The notes under the pieces are model-generated. The model saw nothing but the letters and a program-made list of their open reading frames with translations. It was not told where the DNA came from and did not search any database. Positions 25,872-34,163 of a stretch of DNA of 64,000 nt are shown piece after piece. This DNA is from DATHTS01 sp041940425 (GTDB taxonomy: Bacteria; Acidobacteriota; Blastocatellia; Pyrinomonadales; Pyrinomonadaceae): the NCBI GenBank assembly GCA_041940425.1, contig JBGTSF010000015.1:1-64000 (forward strand), given 5' to 3'. Each line of letters starts with the position of its first letter. Position 1 is the stretch's first letter. The translations under genes and the position numbers were made by a program.

Positions 25872-26682
25872 ACAAACAAAGATAAGAACAACGAAACAGA
25901 AAATTTATGAGATTGTCGAAGCCGTCGAGCATTCCGACGGTTCGGGAAAATTTTACGACTGGTTCGACATCTCGATTCTGACATTGATCGTTTTGAACGT
26001 CATCGCCGTAATTCTGGAAACCGTCGAGGTCATTCACGAAAATTTCGCAGCCTATTTTTTCTGGTTTGAAGTTTTCTCGGTCGCGGTTTTCAGCGTCGAA
26101 TACATTCTTCGCGTTTATTCCTGCACGGTTCGGGAAAAATATCAACGACCGTTCTGGGGCAGGATTAAATTTATGCTCACGCCGATGGCGATCATTGATC
26201 TGCTTGCCATTCTGCCTTTTTTCCTGACATTTTTGGCGATTGATCTGCGGTTTATCCGAACGCTCAGATTGTTCCGCCTGTTCCGTGTGATGAAACTCGT
26301 CCGCTATTCGCAGTCGCTCCTGCTTCTGGGAAAAGTTTTGCGAAATCGAAAAGAGGAAATGATCATCACCGTTTCGATTATGTTCGTTCTCGTAATTCTC
26401 ACATCTTCGTTTATGTATCTGGCGGAACACGAAGCCCAGCCCGACAAATTTACCGACATACCGACCTCGATGTGGTGGGCGATCGTTACTTTGACGACGG
26501 TCGGTTACGGCGACGTTTTTCCGGTAACGCCGCTCGGAAAAGTTTTCGCGGCGGTCATCGCCGTTCTCGGAATCGGAATGTTCGCCCTTCCGACCGGAAT
26601 TTTGGGCGCGAGTTTTGTCGAAGAAATTGATAAAATGAAGCAAAAACCGTGCTGTCCGCATTGCGGAAAAGAAATAAATTAA
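25861..26682 (+). CDS. Voltage-gated potassium channel, Kv type
   Basis: 273 aa, six TM segments. S1 at about 43-63, S2-S3 to about 135, a positively charged S4 (RFIRTLRLFRLFRVMKLVR), S5, the selectivity filter TVGYGD at about 212-218, and S6 with GMFALPTGI. The C-terminus ends with a single CCPHCGKEIN half zinc ribbon, which could bind zinc only as part of a tetramer or with a partner. A Kv-like K+ channel of the inner membrane. Its start overlaps the rsmA end (ATG at 25861, rsmA stop 25869-25871). Confidence 0.93.
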   Translation: MLIKQTKIRTTKQKIYEIVEAVEHSDGSGKFYDWFDISILTLIVLNVIAVILETVEVIHENFAAYFFWFEVFSVAVFSVEYILRVYSCTVREKYQRPFWGRIKFMLTPMAIIDLLAILPFFLTFLAIDLRFIRTLRLFRLFRVMKLVRYSQSLLLLGKVLRNRKEEMIITVSIMFVLVILTSSFMYLAEHEAQPDKFTDIPTSMWWAIVTLTTVGYGDVFPVTPLGKVFAAVIAVLGIGMFALPTGILGASFVEEIDKMKQKPCCPHCGKEIN

Positions 26683-26689
26683 AAAAAAG

Positions 26690-26728
26690 CAGGCGGAAAA
26701 ATATAATAAATTTCTGCCCGTTTTAGTT
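26690..26728. terminator. Bidirectional terminator between channel and terC genes
   Basis: GGCGGAAA and TTTCTGCC form an 8-bp stem (one G-U) around an AT loop, flanked by A-runs on the left and CGTTTTAGTTT on the right. It lies between two convergent genes and could end both. Confidence 0.45.
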
Positions 26729-26730
26729 TA

Positions 26731-27735
26731 TTAATCGAGTTTTTTATTCGGAAAGATCAGCGAGGCGATGACCGACAGCGCGATCGTCGCCAGAATAAAT
26801 CCCAGAGAATACGAGATCGGAAATTTACCGCCGTAGAGGTCGTTAAGAAAAACCATTTTCAAACCGACAAACACCAGCACGACCGCCAAGCCGTATTTCA
26901 GCAGATGAAATTTATCAATCACGCCCGCCAGCATAAAATACATCGAGCGGAGTCCGAGAATCGCAAAAATATTTGAAGTAAAGACGATAAAAGGTTCGTC
27001 CGTAATGGCGAAAATCGCCGGAACGCTGTCCACCGCGAAAATAATATCTGTCGCTTCTAAAAACAATAGCGCGATAAAAAGCGGCGTGGCGCAAGTAGTG
27101 CCTCCGATCCGTGTAAAGAAATTTTTTCCTTCGAGTTTGTGCGTTATGGGCATAAACCGTTTGAAAATGCGGATCAGAAAATTTTTCTCCGGCTCGATCT
27201 TTTCGTTTCCGGCAAAAAACATCTTGATTCCGGTCAGAATCAAAAATCCGCCGAATAGATAAATAACCCAGTGAAACTCCATCAATGCCGAACCCATGGC
27301 GATAAAGATCGCGCGGAAGACGAGCGCGCCGATGATGCCGTAAAACAAGACGCGGTGCTGGTATTTCGGCGGAATCGCAAAATAAGCGAAAACCATCACG
27401 AAAATGAAAATGTTATCCACCGACAGAGATTTTTCGACGATGTAGCCGGTCAGAAATTCTAGCGAGACATTCCACCCTTCCGCTTCGGCGTTAAAGCCCG
27501 GAATCGCCAGCAAGCGTTCGTCCTGCGGAAATTTCCAGAGCGAGTATTTGTATAGAATGAAATTGAAAGCAAAGGCGAGCGAGACCCAAACCGCGCTCCA
27601 GATGCTCGCTTCCTTGAATGAAACTTCGTGAGCTTTTTTATGAAAAACGCCGAGATCGAGCGCGAGCATTAAAAGAACGAAAATTAAGAAAATGCCGTAA
27701 AACCACCAATATTCGGCAAAAGGGAATAATGTCAT
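26731..27735 (-). CDS. TerC/Alx family membrane protein, probable Mn2+ exporter
   Basis: 334 aa, about nine TM segments. Family marks are acidic residues inside TMs, FLTGYIVEKSLSVDNIFIF, EATDIIFAVDSVPAIFAIT and a repeat arrangement of two halves. E. coli Alx and Bacillus MeeF/MeeY of this family act in manganese efflux, partly to supply extracytoplasmic enzymes. Here the gene is preceded by a yybP-ykoY riboswitch and terminator, which supports a manganese role directly. Ribosome-binding site GGAGG, 10 or so nt before ATG. Confidence 0.92.
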   Translation of the reverse strand: MTLFPFAEYWWFYGIFLIFVLLMLALDLGVFHKKAHEVSFKEASIWSAVWVSLAFAFNFILYKYSLWKFPQDERLLAIPGFNAEAEGWNVSLEFLTGYIVEKSLSVDNIFIFVMVFAYFAIPPKYQHRVLFYGIIGALVFRAIFIAMGSALMEFHWVIYLFGGFLILTGIKMFFAGNEKIEPEKNFLIRIFKRFMPITHKLEGKNFFTRIGGTTCATPLFIALLFLEATDIIFAVDSVPAIFAITDEPFIVFTSNIFAILGLRSMYFMLAGVIDKFHLLKYGLAVVLVFVGLKMVFLNDLYGGKFPISYSLGFILATIALSVIASLIFPNKKLD

Positions 27736-27774
27736 CGAGATTTTTTTCCTCCAAAAAATTTTGTGTTTTCCGGC

Positions 27775-27822
27775 AAAAGAAAAAACCTTTTGCCGAACGA
27801 AAAATTATTCGTCGCAAAAGGT
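27775..27822 (-). terminator. Riboswitch-controlled intrinsic terminator before terC
   Basis: On the minus strand, ACCTTTTGC (from 27822) pairs with GCAAAAGGT (ending 27785), the stem extended by CGAA/TTCG, and is followed by TTTTTTCTTTT. The 5' arm includes the GACCTTT that closes P1 of the riboswitch, so ligand-bound P1 and the terminator exclude each other. Confidence 0.85.
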
Positions 27823-27928
27823 CTCGATACTCTCTCGACTGAACCGAATCGTTTCCGACTTAAAACGATTGTAATGACGGCTTCAGTCAACCCGAATATG
27901 TTCGGGCTATCTACTCCCCTCTAATTGT
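27812..27928 (-). promoter_or_regulatory. yybP-ykoY (Mn2+) riboswitch
   Basis: Read on the minus strand, the RNA begins GAGGGGAGTAGATAG, then a P2 hairpin CCCGAA-TTCGGG, a junction TTGACTGAAGCCG that pairs with CGGTTCAGTC, an inner hairpin AATCGTTT-AAACGATT, and ends with ATCGAGACCTTTT. The GGGGAGUAG and GAGACCUUU blocks in this order are the conserved core of the yybP-ykoY family, which senses Mn2+. Layout predicts transcription turned on by Mn2+: bound P1 prevents formation of the following terminator. Confidence 0.87.
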
Positions 27929-27935
27929 CGTCTAT

Positions 27936-27965
27936 AAACTATCAAATGATCGGGAATTTTGTCAA
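27936..27965 (-). promoter_or_regulatory. Candidate promoter of the riboswitch-terC unit
   Basis: On the minus strand, a perfect TTGACA (27965-27960) is followed after 18 nt by TAGTTT (27941-27936). The predicted start near 27928 fits the beginning of the riboswitch. Confidence 0.5.
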
Positions 27966-28040
27966 TTCGAAACCCGATAAAGAAAAATTCGTCTGGATTG
28001 TGATAAAATTTTCAAAATTTAGAATTTTTAGAGAGAAATT

Positions 28041-29702
28041 GTGAGCAAAGTAGAAATAATACCTCTGGGCGGCATCGGCGAATTCGGGATGAACTGTATG
28101 GGAATTCGTTCGGGCGGCGAAATGATTCTGGTTGATGCGGGAATGGGATTTCCCGAAGAGACGCCTTACGGAATTGATATATCAATTCCGAATTTCGATT
28201 TTTTAGACGAATACAAAGACGAACTGACCGCTTTAATATTGACGCACGGACACGAAGATCATATCGGCGCGCTGCCGTATCTTTTAAAAAAATTCAATCT
28301 TCCGGTTTATCTTTCGCATTTTACGCACGGGCTGGCGGAAAGAAAACTTGACGAACACAATATGCTCGACGAAGTTTTGCTTCACAGAGTAAATCCGAAC
28401 GACGTTTCCGAGATCGGAAATTTCGTGATCGAATATATACACGCTTCGCATTCGCTGGTTGATTGTTTTTCGCTCGCCATCAAAACGCCGCTCGGAACAC
28501 TGATTCATACAGGCGATTACAAGATTGACGAAACGCCCGTCATTGGCAAGCCTTACGATCTCGAAACGCTGAAAAGATACGGCGACGAAGGCGTTCTGGC
28601 TCTGCTTTCGGATTCGACGAACGCGACGGTCGCGGGCAGAACGCCTTCGGAACGCGACGTGATTCCGGCGTTTGAGGAAATTTTCGCAAATGCCAAAGGC
28701 AGAATTTTCGTCTCGACATTTTCGTCTTCTTTGCACCGTTTGCAGATCGTTTTTGATGTCGCGCACGAATTCGGCAGAAAAGTCTGCGTTCTCGGTCGCT
28801 CAATGCTGAAAAATGTCGAAATTGCGGAAGAACTCGGACTGCTTAAAATTCCGTATGGAACATTGATCGGTCTTGGCGAATCGCGCGCGCTTGATTACGA
28901 AGAGATTGTTTACATGGTAACGGGTTCGCAGGGCGAATCACGCGCCGCGCTCTGGAATCTGGCGACGAATTCCTACAAGGGGATGGAGATCGAAAAAGGC
29001 GATACCGTGATTTTATCGGCGCGGATCATTCCCGGAAATGACAAACGCATCAGCCGTCTGATTGGTCATTTATATAAACGCGGCGCGAATATCATCGAAG
29101 AAAAACGCCGTCTGATTCACGTTTCGGGACACGCTTCGCAGGAAGACATACGGATTATGACCGAAACCGTCCGCCCGAAATACGTCGTGCCGATTCACGG
29201 CGAATACCGGATGCTTTTTCGCCACAAGGAATACATCAAAAATCACATCGCGGGTTATTCTGACGAAAATATTATCTTGATCGAGAACGGCGATCTTCTG
29301 GAAATTGACGAATTTGGCGCGCGTATCGTTGAGAATCACGATCTCGGCAGAACCTTCATTGACGAAGAATCGCTCAAAGAAGTCGAGCACGACGTTCTCC
29401 GCGAACGCAAAAAACTCGCCTACGGCGGCGCGATCTCGCTCGTCGTAACGGTTGACAAAGAAACCAAAAAGCTTGCCGAAGAACCGCAAATTACGTTTCA
29501 AGGCGTTGCTGGAATGGATTTAACTAACGGAATTTTAGGCAGCGCGCGCCAGGCGGTTTCCGATGCCGTAAACGAAATGTCGGCGCACGACATCGGCAAC
29601 ACGAGCTTTTTCAAAGAAAATCTGCGGATTCATCTGAAAAGATTTTTACAGTCGGAAACCGGCACGAAGCCGGTGATTGTAACGACGATTGTCGAGGTTT
29701 AA
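28041..29702 (+). CDS. rnj: Ribonuclease J
   Basis: 553 aa from a GTG start. Metallo-beta-lactamase/beta-CASP nuclease with 5'-exo and endonuclease activity in RNA decay and rRNA maturation. Motif 1 LTHGHEDHIGALPYLL, HASHSLVDCF, IHTGDYKIDETP, beta-CASP VTGSQGE and SGHASQEDIRIM are all present, followed by the C-terminal domain of RNase J. The organism thus probably uses RNase J rather than only RNase E for RNA turnover. Divergent from the terC riboswitch unit. Confidence 0.95.
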   Translation: MSKVEIIPLGGIGEFGMNCMGIRSGGEMILVDAGMGFPEETPYGIDISIPNFDFLDEYKDELTALILTHGHEDHIGALPYLLKKFNLPVYLSHFTHGLAERKLDEHNMLDEVLLHRVNPNDVSEIGNFVIEYIHASHSLVDCFSLAIKTPLGTLIHTGDYKIDETPVIGKPYDLETLKRYGDEGVLALLSDSTNATVAGRTPSERDVIPAFEEIFANAKGRIFVSTFSSSLHRLQIVFDVAHEFGRKVCVLGRSMLKNVEIAEELGLLKIPYGTLIGLGESRALDYEEIVYMVTGSQGESRAALWNLATNSYKGMEIEKGDTVILSARIIPGNDKRISRLIGHLYKRGANIIEEKRRLIHVSGHASQEDIRIMTETVRPKYVVPIHGEYRMLFRHKEYIKNHIAGYSDENIILIENGDLLEIDEFGARIVENHDLGRTFIDEESLKEVEHDVLRERKKLAYGGAISLVVTVDKETKKLAEEPQITFQGVAGMDLTNGILGSARQAVSDAVNEMSAHDIGNTSFFKENLRIHLKRFLQSETGTKPVIVTTIVEV

Positions 29703-29723
29703 CTTTTATAAATCAATAAAAAT

Positions 29724-31067
29724 ATGAAAACCGTAAAAATAATTTTCTTTATCATTTTTATTCTGGTTTTTGTTATTTCAACCCAAAATCTTTTTGCCCA
29801 ACGAACGATTCATGAAAGAGCGGAAGAAGCCGAAAACATCAGACAAAGCGGCGATACCGAAAAAGCACTCCGATTATTGAACGATCTGATCAAAGAAGAT
29901 CCGAAATTTTTCGGTCCCTTTTACAGCCGCGGTTTGATTTTTATTGAGGCTCAAAAATTCGACCAAGCCGCCGAAGATTTCACAAAAGCAATTCAATATC
30001 AGCCGGACATTCCGATTTTTTATCATTACCGCGGTTTGGCTTACGCTCAAGCCGATAAACTCGATCTGGCGGTCAAAGATTTTACAGAACTTATACGATT
30101 GGAGCCAAAAGAGGCTTCTGCTTACTCAAATCGCGGCAATGCCTACAGGATAATGAAAAAGCACGATCTTGCGATTGCCGATCTGTCAAAAGCCATGGAA
30201 CTAACGCCGGAGGATGCAGGTCTTTATTTGAAAAGAGGCTGGGTTTATTCCGACACCAAAAAGTATGAGTTAGCGATCAAGGATTTTTCGAAAACTATCG
30301 AACTGGATTCGAAATCGGAACGGGCTTTTTTTGAAAGAGGAAATATTTATTTGATACAGAAAAAATTCGATCTTGCATTTGCCGACATCAATAAAATGAT
30401 CGAAATAAATCCTAATTCGGTCAACGGATTTTCACTTCTCGGCGATTATTACGTAAAGATGGAAAATTATCGAAAAGCTCTGGAAAATTATGAAAAAGTC
30501 GCCAAACTCGCGCCGAAATTTTTCGGTAATTTTATAGATAAAAGTTTCGTTTATTTTAAACTCGAAGATTTTGAAAACGTGATAAAAGAAGCGAACAAGG
30601 CGTTGGAATTGAATCCTGAAATCGCTTTGGCGTTTAGTAATCGCGCTTACGCTTATCTGCGGCAAAACAAATTGGATTTGGCGGAAGCGGATTTGAAAAA
30701 GGCTCTGGAACTCGATCCGAATTTGGCACTCGGTTTGAATAACCGCGGATTATTAAAAATAAAACAAAACAAACTCGAAACGGCATTGGCGGACATCGAA
30801 GCGGCAAGAAAGATAAATCCCGATCTGCCTGAAATTTATCTGAATCGCGGTTTATATTTTGCCGCGCAAAAAAAATATAAGGAAGCATTTTCCGAATTTG
30901 ATAAAGCAATCGAATTAGACCCGAAACTGGCGATCGTTTACGAAGAACGCGGAAAAGTTTTTAAACTTCTAAAAGACGAAAAGAAATCATTAGCCGATCT
31001 GGGTAAAGCAGATGAATTGAGAAAAAAAGTTAAAGAATCATTCAATGGCGCAGACGCTCGAAAATAA
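29724..31067 (+). CDS. Secreted tetratricopeptide-repeat protein
   Basis: 447 aa. Signal peptide (KIIFFIIFILVFVISTQNLFAQ), then about ten or eleven tandem TPR units of 34 residues from about 35 to 435, with consensus features such as A-x-x-DF-KAI-L-P--- and NRG-AY. No other domain. Probably a periplasmic or lipoprotein-like scaffold; partner unknown. The next gene starts inside its last codons (23-nt overlap). Confidence 0.88.
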   Translation: MKTVKIIFFIIFILVFVISTQNLFAQRTIHERAEEAENIRQSGDTEKALRLLNDLIKEDPKFFGPFYSRGLIFIEAQKFDQAAEDFTKAIQYQPDIPIFYHYRGLAYAQADKLDLAVKDFTELIRLEPKEASAYSNRGNAYRIMKKHDLAIADLSKAMELTPEDAGLYLKRGWVYSDTKKYELAIKDFSKTIELDSKSERAFFERGNIYLIQKKFDLAFADINKMIEINPNSVNGFSLLGDYYVKMENYRKALENYEKVAKLAPKFFGNFIDKSFVYFKLEDFENVIKEANKALELNPEIALAFSNRAYAYLRQNKLDLAEADLKKALELDPNLALGLNNRGLLKIKQNKLETALADIEAARKINPDLPEIYLNRGLYFAAQKKYKEAFSEFDKAIELDPKLAIVYEERGKVFKLLKDEKKSLADLGKADELRKKVKESFNGADARK

Positions 31068-31491
31068 AGAATTACTTTCTAAAACAAAAATAATCATCCG
31101 ACCGGAAAATTTTGCAATTATTTCGTTAGGCGAAGACGAATGGCTGAAATTATTGAGCAAACCGGAAAACTCGCCGCGAATGACCGCGCCGTTTATGATT
31201 TTTAAGGACGGTTTCGAGATCACGCTTCTGCTCGATGAAACGGATTTTGCCAATCTCGAAAATTCACTCGAAAAACCGAAGATCGAACGCGGTTTCAGAA
31301 TTTTGACTTTCGATATCGAACTCGATTTTGAATTAGTCGGCTTTCTCGCTGAAATTTCGAGAATTTTGGCGGAAGCCGGAATTTCGATCATCGCGCTGTC
31401 GTCATTTTCGCGCGATCATCTTTTGATAAAACAGGAAAATCTGGCTAAAGCGTTGAAAGCATTGGGCGAATACGTCGAGGAGCTTTGCTGA
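31045..31491 (+). CDS. ACT-domain protein (ACT_7/CASTOR-like)
   Basis: 148 aa with two ACT-like halves: about 15-70 (IIIRPENFAIISLGEDEWL) and about 85-145 (GFRILTFDIELDFELVGFLAEISRILAEAGISIIALSSFSRDHLLI). The second half is the classical ligand-binding ACT pattern. Stand-alone proteins of this type are thought to sense amino acids; the ligand is unknown here. It overlaps the TPR gene by 23 nt and is likely translationally coupled. Confidence 0.85.
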   Translation: MAQTLENKELLSKTKIIIRPENFAIISLGEDEWLKLLSKPENSPRMTAPFMIFKDGFEITLLLDETDFANLENSLEKPKIERGFRILTFDIELDFELVGFLAEISRILAEAGISIIALSSFSRDHLLIKQENLAKALKALGEYVEELC

Positions 31492-31531
31492 GCAAAATTT
31501 TTTTGCAAGTAAAAATTTCAAATACGTTCTG

Positions 31532-31562
31532 AAATTGCCGACGAAAATTCGGCAATTTTTAT
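31532..31562 (+). terminator. Intrinsic terminator after the ACT gene
   Basis: AAATTGCCGA (31532-31541) and TCGGCAATTT (31549-31558) form a perfect 10-bp stem with a 7-nt loop, followed by TTTATG. It separates the TPR-ACT unit from the META gene. Confidence 0.75.
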
Positions 31563-31579
31563 GTTTAGGGGAAAAAATT

Positions 31580-32254
31580 ATGAATTTATTGAAATTAAAA
31601 TACTTCAACCTTTTGCTGATCGGACTTTTGACGATCATTTTACAGACGAATGTGTTTGCTCAGAACCAAACTCAATACATCGTTGTGGCGGATGAATTGG
31701 GCGATTGCCGGAATTTACGGAACGAACAATGTCTTCAGATCAGAAAACCGCACGAAAATAATTGGCGAAATCTGGACGGCAGAATCGTAAATTTCAGATA
31801 CCAGCCGGGATTTTTCTATCTGCTCGAAGTCAGAGAGATCAAATCGAGAAACCGGCGGAATAATGATTATCGGTTGGTCAGAATTCTCTATCGTGAAAGA
31901 TCGGCTAACGAACCCGGCAATAATTCAAAACTCGGAAACGGGAAATGGATTTTGACAAAGATCAACGGCGTAAATGTCAATACAAACCGCGCCTTTGTTC
32001 GATTTGAAGAAGACAAAGACCGTTTCGGCGGCAACGGCGGATGTAACGGTTTCGGCGGCGATCTGTCGGTCAACGGCTCGAATATCAATATGTCGCAGAT
32101 CATTTCGACAAAAATGTATTGCGAAGGAACGTCCGATATTGAAAACAAATTTTTGATCGAACTCGAAAAAGTAAACCGTTTTGAAATCAGAGGGAAAACT
32201 CTGCTTCTTTATAACGGCAGAAGATTGGCTTTGGAGTTGAGATCGGAAAGATAA
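31580..32254 (+). CDS. Secreted META-domain protein (HslJ-like)
   Basis: 224 aa from ATG 31580, preceded by AGGGGAAAA; the in-frame ATG at 31535 lies inside the terminator and is rejected. A signal peptide (LLLIGLLTIILQTNVFAQ) precedes a short N-terminal part, then a META domain at about 110-215 (KWILTKINGVNV, GGNGGCNGFGGDL, TKMYC). META proteins are linked to heat-shock and antibiotic tolerance or motility. Role here unknown. Confidence 0.88.
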   Translation: MNLLKLKYFNLLLIGLLTIILQTNVFAQNQTQYIVVADELGDCRNLRNEQCLQIRKPHENNWRNLDGRIVNFRYQPGFFYLLEVREIKSRNRRNNDYRLVRILYRERSANEPGNNSKLGNGKWILTKINGVNVNTNRAFVRFEEDKDRFGGNGGCNGFGGDLSVNGSNINMSQIISTKMYCEGTSDIENKFLIELEKVNRFEIRGKTLLLYNGRRLALELRSER

Positions 32255-32278
32255 GGTCATTTATAGAAAAATAAAAAG

Positions 32279-32330
32279 ATGCCAAGTCAGCGTTTTTGAG
32301 ATAAACTAAAACGCACTTGGCATTTTTTTT
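32279..32330 (+). terminator. Strong terminator abutting the next start codon
   Basis: ATGCCAAGT (starting 32279) and ACTTGGCAT (ending 32322), extended by GCGTTTT/AAAACGC, form a long stem, followed by TTTTTTTT. The T-run ends directly at the ATG of the SDR gene (32331), leaving no room for a normal leader. Confidence 0.8.
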
Positions 32331-33104
32331 ATGAAATTCTGGAAGGACAAAGTTGTTTTTTTGACCGGCGCGTCGAGCGGCATCGGCGAGGCTCTGGCAT
32401 TGGAGATGGCAAAGCGCGGCGCGATTCTCGGATTGCTGGCGCGGCGTGAATCGCTTCTGCGCGATCTGGCGGCGAAATGCGAGCGCAAGGGAACGGCGGC
32501 GCGTGAATTTCCGTGCGACATTACAGACGAATACAGCGTGCGCGACGCGGCAAACAGTTTGCGGAATGAATTCGGAAAAATAGACATTCTCATTGCCAAT
32601 GCCGGAATCGGCGGCGGCACAAAACACGCCAAGGATTTGAAGCCGGAGGATTTTCGCCGCGTGATTGACACGAATCTGGTCGGCGCGGTCAATTCCGTTT
32701 CGGCTGTTCTGCCCGATATGCTCGAACGCGGCGAAGGTCAGATCGTGGCGATTTCTTCGCTCGCCGGATTTCGCGGTCTGCCGAAATCCGCCGCCTATTC
32801 GGCAAGCAAAGCCGGAATGACCGCTTTTTTTGAAAGCGTCCGGCTCGACGTTCAAAATTCCGGCGTGAGCGTTACGATCATTCAGCCCGGCTTTATCAAA
32901 ACGCCTCTGACTGCCGGACGAAAAAACAAAATGCCTTTTCTGATGGAACTCGAAGATTCGATTCCGCTTTTTCTTCGCGCCATCGAAAAAAAGAAAAAAT
33001 TTGCCGCTTTCCCGTGGCAATTGGCAACGTTCGTCCGCGCCGGACGGATGTTTCCGGCGTGGCTTTATGACCGCATCGCCGGTAAAACAAAATACCGCGA
33101 ATAG
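32331..33104 (+). CDS. Short-chain dehydrogenase/reductase
   Basis: 257 aa, classical SDR. TGASSGIGEALA (NAD(P) binding), NAGIGG, the Ser at ISSLAGFRGLPKSAAYSASKAG with the YxxxK catalytic pair, and IQPGFIKTPLT. It probably acts on a lipid or ketone; substrate unknown. The ATG lies at the last base of a terminator T-run with no ribosome-binding site, so the gene may be leaderless, depend on readthrough, or start further in. Confidence 0.9.
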   Translation: MKFWKDKVVFLTGASSGIGEALALEMAKRGAILGLLARRESLLRDLAAKCERKGTAAREFPCDITDEYSVRDAANSLRNEFGKIDILIANAGIGGGTKHAKDLKPEDFRRVIDTNLVGAVNSVSAVLPDMLERGEGQIVAISSLAGFRGLPKSAAYSASKAGMTAFFESVRLDVQNSGVSVTIIQPGFIKTPLTAGRKNKMPFLMELEDSIPLFLRAIEKKKKFAAFPWQLATFVRAGRMFPAWLYDRIAGKTKYRE

Positions 33105-33192
33105 TTGTAACGGCAAATGTTTAATGGTAAATTGCAATTTCGTCTTTGCATTTTAGAACCGCCGGAAACTTGCCGTTCGACTTTCGCATTTT

Positions 33193-34083
33193 ATGACTAT
33201 TCTTCAAGCCATCATTCTCGGCATCGTCCAGGGATTGACCGAATTTATACCGATTTCCTCGACCGCCCATCTCGTTTTCGCATCGCGCTGGACAAATCTT
33301 TATAACGGAAATCCCGAACAGATCACCGCGACGATGGCGGTCATTCAGCTCGGAACGCTGGCGGCGGTTTTTGTTTATTTCGCTTCCGATATCTGGAATA
33401 TCTCAACCGCGTTTGCCCGCGACAACTGGAATCTGATTTTTAACAAACGCAAGATGCGTTTTTCCGGCACGAACGGCTCGCGTCCCGTTCGCCTGTCGGA
33501 TGACTCGTGGCTCGGGTGGCTGATCATAATCGGCTCGATTCCCATCGGAACGGTCGGTTTGATCTTTAAAGAAACCATCGAGGGCGAAGGCACGAAAAAT
33601 CTCTGGATCATTGCGACGATGATGATCGCTGTCGCGCTCGGTCTGGCACTTGCCGAAGTGGTGGGAAGCAGGCGCAAAGAACTGAAAAACTTCGGTTTGA
33701 TTGACGCGATTGTTGTCGGTTTCGCGCAGGTTTTATCTTTGATTCCGGGCGCGAGCCGTTCGGGTTCGACGATCATGGGCGGGCTTTTCGCCGGACAAAA
33801 ACGCGAAGCCGCTGCGCGTTTTTCCTTTCTTTTGATGATTCCCGCGATCACGGCGAGCGGTCTTCTCGAATTGCGGGAAGCCCTTCACATTCTTTCAAAA
33901 GACGATCTGATCGCGCTCGTGGTCGGAATGATCGTCGCCGGAATCGTCGGTTATCTTTCGATCTGGTTTTTACTCGCCTTTCTGCGCAAATACTCGACCG
34001 CGATTTTTATTGTTTACCGCATTGTCGTGGGTGGTATAATCCTTTTATTATTGTGGCAAGGCGTTCTTAGCGCGCAAGTCTAA
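33193..34083 (+). CDS. uppP: Undecaprenyl-diphosphate phosphatase UppP (BacA)
   Basis: 296 aa, about eight TM segments. It recycles the lipid carrier for peptidoglycan and other envelope polymers in the inner membrane. Catalytic motifs: IVQGLTEFIPISSTAHL (E and S residues) near the N-terminus, and PGASRSGSTIMGG with the Arg at about residue 195. Slightly longer than E. coli UppP, mainly in a loop after TM3. Followed by the heptamer palindrome before recJ. Confidence 0.96.
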   Translation: MTILQAIILGIVQGLTEFIPISSTAHLVFASRWTNLYNGNPEQITATMAVIQLGTLAAVFVYFASDIWNISTAFARDNWNLIFNKRKMRFSGTNGSRPVRLSDDSWLGWLIIIGSIPIGTVGLIFKETIEGEGTKNLWIIATMMIAVALGLALAEVVGSRRKELKNFGLIDAIVVGFAQVLSLIPGASRSGSTIMGGLFAGQKREAAARFSFLLMIPAITASGLLELREALHILSKDDLIALVVGMIVAGIVGYLSIWFLLAFLRKYSTAIFIVYRIVVGGIILLLLWQGVLSAQV

Positions 34084-34093
34084 ACGAGTTCAA

Positions 34094-34159
34094 AGTTCAA
34101 GGTTCAAGGTTCAAAGTTAGTCGGAAAAACCTTGAACTTTGAACCTTGAACCTTGAACT
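34094..34159. repeat. Heptamer GTTCAAG/GTTCAAA palindrome upstream of recJ
   Basis: A perfect 25-bp inverted repeat (34094-34118 and 34135-34159) made of GTTCAAG and GTTCAAA units, with a 16-nt loop; a further unit lies to the left. It ends 4 nt before the recJ ATG, so the hairpin would sequester the translation start. Its right arm contains an in-frame TTG that looks like a start but is repeat sequence. Confidence 0.85.
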
Positions 34160-34163
34160 AAAA

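Noticed and set aside
31535..31579. Upstream start of the META gene
   Set aside because: It is inside the terminator stem and would put 15 residues before the signal peptide.
34146..34163. TTG start of recJ
   Set aside because: It lies within the inverted heptamer repeat; ATG 34164 gives the usual N-terminus.
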